Assembly: GCA_913778085.1 (NCBI GenBank)
Contig: CAJYXJ010000012.1
Location: forward strand, 1 to 32,425
From: an uncultured Chryseobacterium sp.
Lineage (GTDB): Bacteria; Bacteroidota; Bacteroidia; Flavobacteriales; Weeksellaceae
Direction of reading: 5' to 3'
Length of the DNA: 32,425 nucleotides
Under the pieces are notes generated by a model. That model was not told where the DNA came from. It did no database searches and was given only the letters and a program-made list of their open reading frames with translations. Below, piece after piece: positions 8,107 through 15,636 of this stretch; the stretch's first letter is position 1, and every line of letters starts with the position of its first letter. The position numbers and the translations under genes were made by a program.

Positions 8107-8127
8107 CCGAAGTCAGGATTTTTATTT
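8099..8127 (+). terminator. Strong terminator overlapping the M48 stop codon
   Basis: Arms 8099-8107 and 8112-8120 (AATCCTGAC / GTCAGGATT) pair perfectly over nine bases with a CGAA tetraloop, followed by TTTATTTAA. The TGA stop at 8104-8106 is part of the left arm. Confidence 0.8.
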
Positions 8128-8290
8128 AATGTGAACTCAACCATATTGGTTTATTTCCAGGTAATTATTGGGTCTGAAGTTTGGCATTCAGCTTAGTAAA
8201 TCAGGCTTTTAAATAGATTTCCTTTTAAGGGAGTAACAAATGGTTTGATTTGCTCATTGATACTTTTGAAAGGAGTGCTGGAAAAAGATA

Positions 8291-8316
8291 AACTTCCGGC
8301 TTCCCTCTTCCAGCCT
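8291..8316. repeat. Copy of a GGAAG-rich dispersed repeat
   Basis: AACTTCCGGC followed by TTCCCTCTTCCAGCC is, on the minus strand, a run of GGCTGGAAGAGGGAAG units. Similar runs occur at 11549-11565, 11792-11811, 15381-15400 and 25503-25533, always between genes. I recall this family from Chryseobacterium genomes. Nothing else is seen in the 8128-8349 gap. Confidence 0.45.
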
Positions 8317-8349
8317 TTTAATTTGATCTCTATTTTGGTTTACATTTAT

Positions 8350-9879
8350 TTAATAATTTAATCTTTCAAGGCGGATCTTATTGAACTTCTCTTTTTCATT
8401 AAATTCACGAAGCAGAATATAACCCTCTTTTGCTATATACGGCGTTACGATATAATTGTCCTTTTCCGAAATCGGAACGGCTTCCTGTTTAAATTTCCCG
8501 TCGATGATCGTATTGATGAAGAGGTTCCATTTCTTTTCCTTTGTTACCTGGTCTTTTTTGTAATCACGGAAGAAAAATACAACATCCTTACCATCGTTGA
8601 GGTACTGTGAAAACAGGTAATCGCTGTTTACCCATTTGGACTTCTCTTTCTCAAAAACCTGCACGTCTTTGGCTTTAAAATCTTTGTCGGTATTGATGTA
8701 GACCAGGTCGGTCGTTTTAGGCGCGTTGTACTGTCCTGCCGGCTTGAATTTTTCCGAAAGGATTCCTACGCTTCCGTCGCTCATGAAATACACATCTTTT
8801 GTCTGCAGATAATATCCGTTTTCTACTCCGCCATCGGCGCTCAGTTTAGGTATATAGCGGTAAAGATCCGGTTTGTAACTTAAGGTCTTCATATCCACAC
8901 TGTAATTGTTCTTATCCAGTATGAACCGCGCAAACCCCCTGTTTTCTTTATCGATGTAATTTCTTCCCAGCAAAACCACTTTATCGTCAAAGGTTTTATC
9001 ATTATCAATTCTTCCTCCGCCGGAATTCAGAACGTCGATATTGTAGATCGTTTCCGGGGAAAGACCGGTAAGCGGTTTGTTGGAAAGCTCTTTTCCGGTT
9101 TTCATATCAAGTACCAGAAGGGAAAAGGTTTTGTCGTCATCATTTACTTTCCGTAAAATTCCGTACAGGCGGCTGTCGTCTTTTTCCAGGATGGTAAGAT
9201 CGGAGAAAACTTTCTTATTGCCGTCGGTATTATAACTGTATCTCCAGACTTCTTTTTTATTGTCATCGAATTTAATCAGGCTGTTTTTGTTGACGTATTT
9301 CCCATAATCATTATATTCCAGGGCAAGGTAGCCGCCTTCTTTAATTTCGCCGACCGACGAAATATAATTGTAGCCTTTTTCTTTTTTTTCGGCGCGGTTT
9401 TCTTTCCGTTCTTCCTTGAAGGTCTTGGGCTGCGTGATCTCTCGGAACGTCCCGTCTTCCAGATAATCGTAATATACTTTCGGCTTTACGGTATTCGTTT
9501 TTGGATCGATTACCATCGACACCGGTGCGGCGGCATCTTTTGCAAAAGCCTGGGTATAGTTAAAATCGGAAGGCCGCAATATGATCTGGCCTTTGAAATC
9601 CACATATCCGAAATAATTGGATACCAGAAGTCCTGCTTCAAATTCTTTATTGGCAACGGGATTAAGGTTTTTATCCAGGATTACATACTCAAACTTTTGT
9701 TTCTTATCGCCTGTTTTTCCGTAAGAATAGATGGAAACATATCCGTAAAGATTGTCTTTGGTATCAAAAAGGGCATTCATCCCTACATTATCCCCTGAGG
9801 CCAGAGCGGCAAGATCCTGGCTCTGGGCATAAGAAACGGCCTGCACAAGGCCAAACATCAATAGTGTTATTCTTTTCAT
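8350..9879 (-). CDS. Exported protein of unknown function
   Basis: A 509-residue protein with the signal peptide MKRITLLMFGLVQAVSYAQ, probably cut before the following S-Q-D. No transmembrane helix is visible after that. The mature part is rich in short beta-strand-like, Lys/Asp/Tyr-rich segments with recurring 'D-x-K-T' and 'L-D-K-N' turns (for example VILDKNLNPVANKEFEAG). This suggests a repetitive beta-sheet or propeller-like secreted protein, but I cannot name a family; one of the Bacteroidetes DUF families is likely. A lysine/glutamate-rich stretch around residues 155-170 could be a flexible linker. The frame extends to a TTG at 9885, but the ATG at 9879 starts the signal peptide directly and is preferred. 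It stands alone, with its own promoter and opposite in direction to the M48 gene. Confidence 0.7.
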   Translation of the reverse strand: MKRITLLMFGLVQAVSYAQSQDLAALASGDNVGMNALFDTKDNLYGYVSIYSYGKTGDKKQKFEYVILDKNLNPVANKEFEAGLLVSNYFGYVDFKGQIILRPSDFNYTQAFAKDAAAPVSMVIDPKTNTVKPKVYYDYLEDGTFREITQPKTFKEERKENRAEKKEKGYNYISSVGEIKEGGYLALEYNDYGKYVNKNSLIKFDDNKKEVWRYSYNTDGNKKVFSDLTILEKDDSRLYGILRKVNDDDKTFSLLVLDMKTGKELSNKPLTGLSPETIYNIDVLNSGGGRIDNDKTFDDKVVLLGRNYIDKENRGFARFILDKNNYSVDMKTLSYKPDLYRYIPKLSADGGVENGYYLQTKDVYFMSDGSVGILSEKFKPAGQYNAPKTTDLVYINTDKDFKAKDVQVFEKEKSKWVNSDYLFSQYLNDGKDVVFFFRDYKKDQVTKEKKWNLFINTIIDGKFKQEAVPISEKDNYIVTPYIAKEGYILLREFNEKEKFNKIRLERLNY

Positions 9880-9898
9880 GGTCAAAAAACTTGAATTC

Positions 9899-9906
9899 CA
9901 AAAATA
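9899..9906 (-). promoter_or_regulatory. -7 element for the exported protein
   Basis: The minus strand reads TATTTTTG, matching TAnnTTTG, 19 bases before the ATG. No well-spaced TTG is present upstream. Confidence 0.4.
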
Positions 9907-9930
9907 ATGAATTCGGCAATAGGTTTTCAG

Positions 9931-9963
9931 AAAAAAATTAAAGCCCCGATTTCTCAGGGCTTT
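9931..9963 (-). terminator. glyS terminator
   Basis: On the minus strand AAAGCCC (9963-9957) pairs with GGGCTTT (9946-9940) across a 10-nt loop and is followed by TAATTTTTTT. It begins 4 bases after the glyS stop codon. Confidence 0.75.
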
Positions 9964-9966
9964 GTT

Positions 9967-11508
9967 CTATATTTTTGAAAGTAAGTTTCTGAAACTTGTC
10001 TTTTCGTCGATAATTCTTCGAAGGTCTGAAACGGGAACCCTTTCCTGCTGCATCGTATCCCGGTCTCTGATGGTTACCGTATGATCCGTTAAAGAATCGT
10101 GGTCGATCGTGATACAGTAAGGCGTACCGATCGCGTCCTGTCTGCGGTAACGTTTTCCGATGGCATCCTTTTCTTCGTAGAACAGATTGAAATCGTATTT
10201 CAGGTCGTTGAAGATCTGTTCGGCGTATTCTGCTAAGCCGTCTCTTTTCATTAATGGAAGGATGGCCGCTTTAATCGGTGCCAGTGCCGGTGGTAAAGAT
10301 AAAACCGTTCTTTCGGAACCGTCTTCCAGGGTTTCGTCCCTCAGGCAGTGGGAGAATAACGCAAGGAATAAACGGTCAAGTCCCACCGAAGTTTCCACCA
10401 CGTACGGAACATAGTTTTCGTTTCTTTCAGGATCGAAGAACTGAAGTTTTCTTCCGGAGAATTCCTCGTGCGCCTTCAAATCGAAATCCGTTCTGGAGTG
10501 GATTCCTTCCAGCTCTTTAAAGCCAAACGGGAAATTAAACTCGATATCGGCCGCGGCATTGGCGTAATGCGCCAGCTTCTCGTGGTCATGGAACCGGTAA
10601 TTGTCATCCCCTAATCCCAAAGCCAGGTGCCAGTTCAGACGTTTCTGTTTCCACTGCTCGTAGAATTCCAGTTCAGTTCCCGGAGCTACGAAAAACTGCA
10701 TTTCCATCTGCTCGAATTCACGCATCCTGAAGATAAACTGTCTCGCGACGATCTCATTTCTGAATGCCTTTCCGATCTGGGCAATCCCGAAAGGAAGTTT
10801 ATGGCGGGAAGTTTTCTGTACATTTAAAAAGTTTACGAAAATACCCTGTGCCGTTTCAGGACGTAAATAAAGGTCCATCGCAGAATCTGCAGAAGCTCCC
10901 AATTTCGTTCCGAACATCAGGTTGAACTGCCTCACTTCCGTCCAGTTTTTGGAACCGGTATCAGGATCGGCAATTTCAAGCTCTTCAATCAGGGCTTTTA
11001 CATCGGCAAGGTCTTCATTTTCCAGAGATTTTGCCAGCCTGGAAAGAATAGCTTCCCTTTTGGCTCTGTATTCCAGTACTTTTGGGTTTGTCGCCACAAA
11101 CTGGTCTTTATCGAAAGCATCACCGAATCTCTTGGCCGCCTTTTCGATTTCTTTATTCTCTTTGTCTTCGATTTTGGCACAATAGTCCTCCACCAGAACG
11201 TCGGCTCTGAACCTTTTCTTGGAATCTTTATTGTCAATCAATGGATCGTTGAAAGCGTCTACGTGGCCGGATGCCTTCCAGGTCGTCGGGTGCATCAGGA
11301 TGGCCGAATCAATCCCTACAATATTCTCGTTCAGCTGGACCATCGCTTTCCACCAATACTGTTTGATATTATTTTTAAGTTCGGCACCGTTCTGCCCATA
11401 ATCATACACAGCGGATAACCCGTCGTAGATCTCACTTGATGGGAAAATAAAACCATATTCTTTAGCGTGAGAAATCACTTTCTTGAAAACATCTTCTTGC
11501 TTTGCCAT
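9967..11508 (-). CDS. glyS: Glycine--tRNA ligase (class II, dimeric alpha2 type)
   Basis: A 513-residue cytosolic enzyme that charges tRNA-Gly. Class II motifs are clear: RPETAQGIFVNF, the motif 2 region GKAFRNEI then FRMREFEQMEMQFF, and motif 3 in ETSVGLDRLFLALF. The WKASGHVDAFNDPL segment and the C-terminal anticodon-binding domain (roughly the last 100 residues) are also typical. The length fits the single-chain alpha2 enzyme rather than the alpha2beta2 GlyQ/GlyS type. The frame is open upstream to 11703, but that stretch (residues such as CPAKTCCLRLP) is low-quality sequence crossing the promoter and an intergenic repeat, so the ATG at 11508 (M-A-K-Q-E-D-V-F) is the start. A single-gene transcription unit. 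Some annotations use the symbol glyQS for this type. Confidence 0.95.
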   Translation of the reverse strand: MAKQEDVFKKVISHAKEYGFIFPSSEIYDGLSAVYDYGQNGAELKNNIKQYWWKAMVQLNENIVGIDSAILMHPTTWKASGHVDAFNDPLIDNKDSKKRFRADVLVEDYCAKIEDKENKEIEKAAKRFGDAFDKDQFVATNPKVLEYRAKREAILSRLAKSLENEDLADVKALIEELEIADPDTGSKNWTEVRQFNLMFGTKLGASADSAMDLYLRPETAQGIFVNFLNVQKTSRHKLPFGIAQIGKAFRNEIVARQFIFRMREFEQMEMQFFVAPGTELEFYEQWKQKRLNWHLALGLGDDNYRFHDHEKLAHYANAAADIEFNFPFGFKELEGIHSRTDFDLKAHEEFSGRKLQFFDPERNENYVPYVVETSVGLDRLFLALFSHCLRDETLEDGSERTVLSLPPALAPIKAAILPLMKRDGLAEYAEQIFNDLKYDFNLFYEEKDAIGKRYRRQDAIGTPYCITIDHDSLTDHTVTIRDRDTMQQERVPVSDLRRIIDEKTSFRNLLSKI

Positions 11509-11531
11509 AAATTTTTTTAACGTCTGAACTG

Positions 11532-11539
11532 CAAAAGTA
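11532..11539 (-). promoter_or_regulatory. -7 element for glyS
   Basis: The minus strand reads TACTTTTG, a full TAnnTTTG match, 23 bases upstream of the glyS ATG. No TTG is found at -33 spacing. Confidence 0.5.
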
Positions 11540-11654
11540 GTGAAAAAGAGGGAAGTTGGAAGCCGCAGGCAGCAAGTTTTTGCAGGACAGGTTGGTAAGG
11601 AGCCGGGAACCTGCTTTCCGCTGTATCTTTTTCGCCATCGCAAAAGGCCCGCCC

Positions 11655-11733
11655 GAAAAAGGATGCCGCTGCAATCAGGGCTACGGATAAAGGACCGCAT
11701 CAACCTGACGGGTTTCCAAAACCCGTCAGGTTT
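11655..11733. repeat. 79-nt dispersed repeat, copy 1, ending in a perfect hairpin
   Basis: It matches 13280-13358 with six differences in 79 positions. It ends in AACCTGACGGGTTT (11702-11715), CCA, and the exact reverse complement at 11719-11732. I recall this 'AACCTGACGGGTTT' hairpin with the preceding GCTGCAATCAGGGCTA block as a widespread Chryseobacterium/Flavobacterium intergenic repeat. Short frames through it are accidental. The remaining gap to 12141 holds GGAAG-type runs (11549-11565, 11792-11811), an inverted repeat (CAGATTTAT 11912-11920 with ATAAATCTG 11937-11945), and no gene that I can support. Confidence 0.75.
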
Positions 11734-12141
11734 CTTATAGTATAAGAACTCAAAGGAGTGGTCTGGTACAGGACCGTAAAAGAAGCCGGATGCCGGAAGT
11801 TTCTTTTTAAACTAATGAATTCGTTTAGGATTTAAATTTTTGAAAATTATTGAATATTATCCATTAACCATATAGGTTATTGATGATTAAGTATTTAATT
11901 AGTCCATTGGACAGATTTATAAATACCAGAATGTAGATAAATCTGAGTTTGGTGCCTAATGGTATTTCGTTTTACAGGTGAAAAATTTTCCATAACTTGC
12001 CATCACCGGCGAGTGAGGTGAAGATAGCTCTAGGCTATGAACTCTGATTTTTTGATGAAACATAAAATTCTACTGGCCGGTCTATCTTAAAAATTATTTT
12101 ATCAACAGTTTTTAAACAAACTCTTAATTTAAAATCCCATA

Positions 12142-12861
12142 GTGAAAAAGATTATTTTATTTTCAATTTTATACTTCACCATAGTAAGCTGTAGCAATCA
12201 ATTATTTAATTATGCCCTTCAAAAATACGGAATATATGATGATACTATTTCTCTAAAAAAAATAAAGTATAAGGAGAAAGAGATTATTTTTTTACCAATG
12301 CATCATATAGGAACTGAAAAATTCTATGTAAATGTTAATAATAAGATAGATTCATTAAGTAAGTCGAACTATTTTTTCTTTACAGAAAAAGTAAATATGA
12401 AGGATGCTGAAAAAACAGATTTAATGAAATTGAGAAAAGTTATAGGGTTTGCTTTGCCAAACGGGGGATATGAAAAAATACTGGACTCAATCCTCACTGA
12501 GAAAAAAATAGTGTTAAAAAAGAAAATCGTTTTTCAGCCTAATTATTCGGACTGGCAACTGAATGATAATAATAGTAAAAATACAGACGCAACAGTTCAT
12601 GAACTAATTAACTATTATGAGTCTAAATATGGAAAGATTAAACTGGAAGAATGCGATCTTGCAGTGCCTGATGTGTCGAACAGTACAAGATGTAAAAAAA
12701 ATAAACATTCCGGAGCCTATGAGACCTTGGTTTTGAATTATCGAAATAATCTTATAGCAGATGCTATAAAAAATGATCCGAGGCAAAAAATAGCATTGAT
12801 TTATGGAGCCGGACATTATGAAGGCATAAAGAAAATTCTAGACTCTTTGGATAAAAAATAG
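12142..12861 (+). CDS. TraB/GumN/ChaN-like lipoprotein
   Basis: A 239-residue protein starting at GTG. The signal ends in a lipobox, I-V-S-C17, so it is probably a lipid-anchored envelope protein. Two segments recall the TraB/PrgY/TIKI/ChaN fold: FLPMHHIGTEKF (residues 51-62), where a histidine plus glycine loop is expected and an F-T-E-K follows, and IALIYGAGHYEGIKKIL near the C terminus, like the family's closing G-A-x-H motif. Known relatives are metal-dependent hydrolases or haem/pheromone-handling proteins; the activity here is unknown. The gene is clearly richer in A+T and in AAA/ATA/TTA codons than its neighbours, and lies between the two copies of the 79-nt repeat, which suggests later acquisition or relaxed selection. 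No consensus promoter was found. Confidence 0.6.
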   Translation: MKKIILFSILYFTIVSCSNQLFNYALQKYGIYDDTISLKKIKYKEKEIIFLPMHHIGTEKFYVNVNNKIDSLSKSNYFFFTEKVNMKDAEKTDLMKLRKVIGFALPNGGYEKILDSILTEKKIVLKKKIVFQPNYSDWQLNDNNSKNTDATVHELINYYESKYGKIKLEECDLAVPDVSNSTRCKKNKHSGAYETLVLNYRNNLIADAIKNDPRQKIALIYGAGHYEGIKKILDSLDKK

Positions 12862-12918
12862 ACAGCGAAAAAATGACCTGAGAAGCTTTGGATTTTATTT
12901 AGTAATAAGACTACATGT

Positions 12919-12961
12919 GGATTCCGTAAAGGATGGAATCCTGCAAAATCATGATATCATG
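12919..12961. other. Two hairpins downstream of the TraB-like gene
   Basis: GGATTCC (12919-12925) pairs with GGAATCC (12935-12941). A perfect 12-bp palindrome CATGATATCATG follows (12950-12961), flanked by an A run on the left and TTTT on the right, which would serve as a weak terminator. No other structure stands out up to 13279. Confidence 0.4.
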
Positions 12962-13279
12962 TTTTAACTAATGAATTAGCTCAAATCAACAGTCTTTTCA
13001 AGTTTCAGATTAAATATTTCTTATCAAAAATACGATTGAAGGAATTGATTATTAAATGAAATTGTTTATTCGTTCTATCAAAAGTCATCCTGTTTGGATC
13101 CTAACTTGACAGCCTCACTTTTTTAAGGTAAAAAAAACAGCTGAATATGATTGAATATCGTCAGATTCACACTGTTTTAATTCCCGGAGAGTCGGCTTTT
13201 TTTGCAGGATAGGATAAAATTCTGTCAGAAGAGCTATAATGTCAGCGATTATTTTTTCCCCTTATATCAGGTTTTGCTG

Positions 13280-13358
13280 GAAAAAGGATGTCGCTGCAAT
13301 CACGGCTACGGATAAAGCAGCGCATAAACCTGACGGGTTTCCAAAACCCGTTAGGTTT
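13280..13358. repeat. 79-nt dispersed repeat, copy 2
   Basis: Same element as at 11655-11733. The closing hairpin here has one C-to-T change (13352), leaving a G-T pair, so this copy is slightly degraded. A shared TTTTTGCAGGA stretch occurs further upstream of both copies (around 11573 and 13198), so the original unit was longer. The frame at 13239-13433 passing through it is not a gene. Confidence 0.7.
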
Positions 13359-13409
13359 TACAGATTAAGATTTTGCAAATTTCAGAAATCATATAGATTG
13401 ATCTTATTA

Positions 13410-13442
13410 TTGTCTCAGTTTGAGATAAATTAGCGATATTTG
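13410..13442 (+). promoter_or_regulatory. Probable promoter of the esterase gene
   Basis: TTG at 13410-13412, then 22 bases, then GATATTTG at 13435-13442, which differs from TAnnTTTG in one base. The spacing is right and the start codon is 20 bases downstream. A small hairpin, TCTCA-GTT-TGAGA, lies between the two elements. Confidence 0.45.
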
Positions 13443-13462
13443 TTATCACCAAACAAATTACA

Positions 13463-14518
13463 ATGAAAAGACCGGTTTTTCTGATCACTATTTTATTGCT
13501 GTTTACCCATTACCTAGCCGCACAGGAAATCCCGGCAGGCAAGGTAATCGCGACATACATTACGGCGAAAACCCTGGAAAACAAAGCCGGGGAAAATACG
13601 GAACGAAGAATTTCGGTATACCTTCCGCCGGATTATGAAACCTCTTCAACGCGGTATCCGGTGATTTACTTTTTGCACGGGTTTTTCTGGAGCGACAGCC
13701 TGCTGGTGAATAATGACAAGATCAACCGTATTTTCGACCGTGCCATCCATCTGAAAAAAATAAAACCGGTTATTGTCGTGATGCCGGACGAAAGCACGGT
13801 TTTCAAAGGAAGTTTTTATGCCAACTCACAATCTGCCGGCAAATGGGCGGATTTTACATCGCAAGAACTGGTCAATTTTATCGACAGCCATTACCGGACG
13901 ATCCCCAATAAAGAAAGCCGCGGCATCGCAGGCCATTCCATGGGCGGAAACGGTGCTTTGCGGAATGCCATCCTTCATCCCGAAACCTTTTCCTCTGTTT
14001 ATGCCCTTTCTCCAGGCGTACTGGATGCCCGGTATTTTGCACTCACGGAAATAGAGGCTTATAAAATAACAGCCCGTATAAAAGAAGTCAAGGATCTTTC
14101 AAAATCTGAAAATGCCGGAGCCACCATTCTTTATGCCATTGCCAGAGCATATAACGGAAACAACCGTAAACCTCCGTTCTTTGCAGATCTTCCTTTCTCC
14201 TTCGATGGGGAAAATCTGAAGATCAATGCCGGGGTCCTGGAAGAATTGAAAAACAATTCCGTTTCAGAGCTGCCCTTCACCCATGATGAAAACCTCAGGA
14301 AATTAAAAGCCATTAAATTCGATTGGGGAAAGAATGACGAATTCAAGCACATTCCGGTGACCTGCAGAAACTTCAGCCAGACCCTCGAACTGCTGAAGAT
14401 CAGGCATGAAGCCGAAGAATACATCGGAACCCACGGAAGCGAAGTCAGCAGGGAAAACGGAAGAATAGAAAACAGCATGCTCCCGTTTTTCAATATTAAC
14501 CTGAAATTTAACCAGTAA
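13463..14518 (+). CDS. Secreted alpha/beta-hydrolase of the esterase D family
   Basis: A 351-residue protein with a signal peptide (MKRPVFLITILLLFTHYLAA, cut before Q21-E). The body belongs to the putative esterase family PF00756, which includes esterase D, feruloyl esterases and mycolyltransferases. The oxyanion region reads PVIYFLHGFFW, the nucleophile elbow is G-H-S159-M-G-G, and H324 in GTHGSE is the likely catalytic histidine. An acid from the KFDWGKNDEF segment would complete the triad. Substrate unknown; secreted members cleave acyl groups from sugars, lipids or siderophores. It is a single gene with its own promoter. Confidence 0.83.
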   Translation: MKRPVFLITILLLFTHYLAAQEIPAGKVIATYITAKTLENKAGENTERRISVYLPPDYETSSTRYPVIYFLHGFFWSDSLLVNNDKINRIFDRAIHLKKIKPVIVVMPDESTVFKGSFYANSQSAGKWADFTSQELVNFIDSHYRTIPNKESRGIAGHSMGGNGALRNAILHPETFSSVYALSPGVLDARYFALTEIEAYKITARIKEVKDLSKSENAGATILYAIARAYNGNNRKPPFFADLPFSFDGENLKINAGVLEELKNNSVSELPFTHDENLRKLKAIKFDWGKNDEFKHIPVTCRNFSQTLELLKIRHEAEEYIGTHGSEVSRENGRIENSMLPFFNINLKFNQ

Positions 14519-14619
14519 TTATAATCTGAATCCGATTCTGGAAACAGAAACATAATAAGAATAAAGAAAGCTTGTCAAAATCTACTTGAAGTTACTAGGT
14601 AAGTAGAATCAACGCGGTA

Positions 14620-14652
14620 TTGACTTAATATCAGTCAAAATCTCTACTTTTG
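14620..14652 (+). promoter_or_regulatory. truC promoter with a palindrome over its -33 element
   Basis: TTG at 14620-14622, 22 bases, then TACTTTTG at 14645-14652 is a full match to the flavobacterial promoter. The -33 TTG is also the first half of TTGACT-N7-AGTCAA (14620-14638), a perfect 6-bp inverted repeat. The ATG follows only 4 bases after the -7 element, so the transcript would be leaderless or nearly so. Confidence 0.65.
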
Positions 14653-14656
14653 TCGC

Positions 14657-15361
14657 ATGTTAGAAATCCTTTACCGCGATGAATATCTTGTTGCCATCAA
14701 CAAACCCAGTGGAATGCTTGTTCATAAATCCTTTTATGCAGGAACAGCAGATACTTACGCTGTTCAGGAACTGAAGAAACAGATCGGACAAAAAGTGCAT
14801 CCTGTACACCGTTTGGACCGGAAGACTTCGGGCGTTCTGCTGTTTACTTTAGATAAAGAAACACTGCGGACCATGAGCGATCAGTTTGCCACCCGGGAAG
14901 TCGAAAAGAAGTACATCGCTATTCTACGGGGCTGGACGAAAGAAGAAGAAACCATTGATTATGATTTGGTTAATGAAAATGAAGTGAAGCAGAATGCCGT
15001 CACTTACTACCGCCGTCTGCAGACTTCGGAAATCGATCTTCCTTTTTTGAAACATCAGACTTCCAGGTACTGCCTGGTGGAAGCTATTCCGGAAACAGGA
15101 CGGTTTCATCAGCTGAGAAAACATTTTAAGCATATTCTGCATCCGATCTTAGGCTGCCGCAAACACGGGTGCAACAAGCAGAATAAATTGCTGCTGCAGA
15201 CTTTTAGCATGACCCGGATGCCGCTTCATGCCCTTCAGCTCACTTTTACCCATCCGGTTTCTGATGAAAGAATTACGGTAACCGCCACGATAGACGAAGA
15301 GTTTAAACAAGTAGGCGATCTCCTCGGGCTTGACCTGAATGCTTATGTAAAGGATCATTAA
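14657..15361 (+). CDS. truC: tRNA pseudouridine(65) synthase
   Basis: A 234-residue RluA-family enzyme that isomerises a uridine in tRNA. The catalytic aspartate is D54 in H-R-L-D-R-K-T-S-G, the same position as in E. coli TruC. The opening (MLEILYRDEYLVAINKPSGM) and the block GRFHQLRKHFKHILHPILG followed by K-H-G match TruC rather than the larger RluC/RluD proteins. No S4 domain is present, also as in TruC. One oddity is cysteine where relatives have aspartate after the I-L-G (C-R-K-H-G-C), which may be lineage-specific. Monocistronic, with a near-leaderless start. Confidence 0.88.
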   Translation: MLEILYRDEYLVAINKPSGMLVHKSFYAGTADTYAVQELKKQIGQKVHPVHRLDRKTSGVLLFTLDKETLRTMSDQFATREVEKKYIAILRGWTKEEETIDYDLVNENEVKQNAVTYYRRLQTSEIDLPFLKHQTSRYCLVEAIPETGRFHQLRKHFKHILHPILGCRKHGCNKQNKLLLQTFSMTRMPLHALQLTFTHPVSDERITVTATIDEEFKQVGDLLGLDLNAYVKDH

Positions 15362-15380
15362 GATGCAGGCTTGAAGAAGA

Positions 15381-15400
15381 AAGCTGGATGCTGGAAGTTC
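15381..15400. repeat. GGAAG-type dispersed repeat
   Basis: AAGCTGGATGCTGGAAGTTC belongs to the same family as the run at 8291-8316, in the opposite orientation. It lies 20 bases after truC. The remainder of the gap to pyrD is AT-rich and contains a small hairpin (ATAAATG at 15434 with CATTTAT shortly after). Confidence 0.4.
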
Positions 15401-15611
15401 CTTAGGTTAATATTTTAATTAAGGTATTGATTAATAAATGAAATCATTTATCAAGGAGGGCTTTATTTAAATCCTTATTTAGGAATCTGATTTACTTTAT
15501 GTTTTGTTAACCAATTGAATATAATTAAGCAAGTCTGGATTTGCATCAAATTAGGAGATTTGCCTCACTTTCAAATTTCCAAATTCTTCCATTTCCAAAT
15601 TAAAAAATCAG

Positions 15612-15619
15612 TATCTTTG
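15612..15619 (+). promoter_or_regulatory. -7 element for pyrD
   Basis: TATCTTTG matches TAnnTTTG, 17 bases before the ATG. A matching -33 TTG was not found. Confidence 0.5.
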
Positions 15620-15636
15620 TACCCCAAAAACCAGGC

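Noticed and set aside
11509-11703. N-terminal extension of glyS up to 11703
   Set aside because: It crosses the TACTTTTG promoter element and repeat sequence, and the residues are unlike any synthetase start.
11540-11740. Plus-strand frame of 66 codons beside glyS
   Set aside because: It runs through GGAAG-type and 79-nt repeats and is made of low-complexity, Arg-rich sequence. A repeat artefact.
11902-11945. Inverted repeats (GTCC-ATT-GGAC and CAGATTTAT/ATAAATCTG) taken as a mobile-element end
   Set aside because: No matching partner end, target duplication or reading frame. Kept only as a note in the repeat entry.
13239-13433. Plus-strand frame of 64 codons before the esterase
   Set aside because: It passes through copy 2 of the 79-nt repeat and into the esterase promoter. 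No coding signal.
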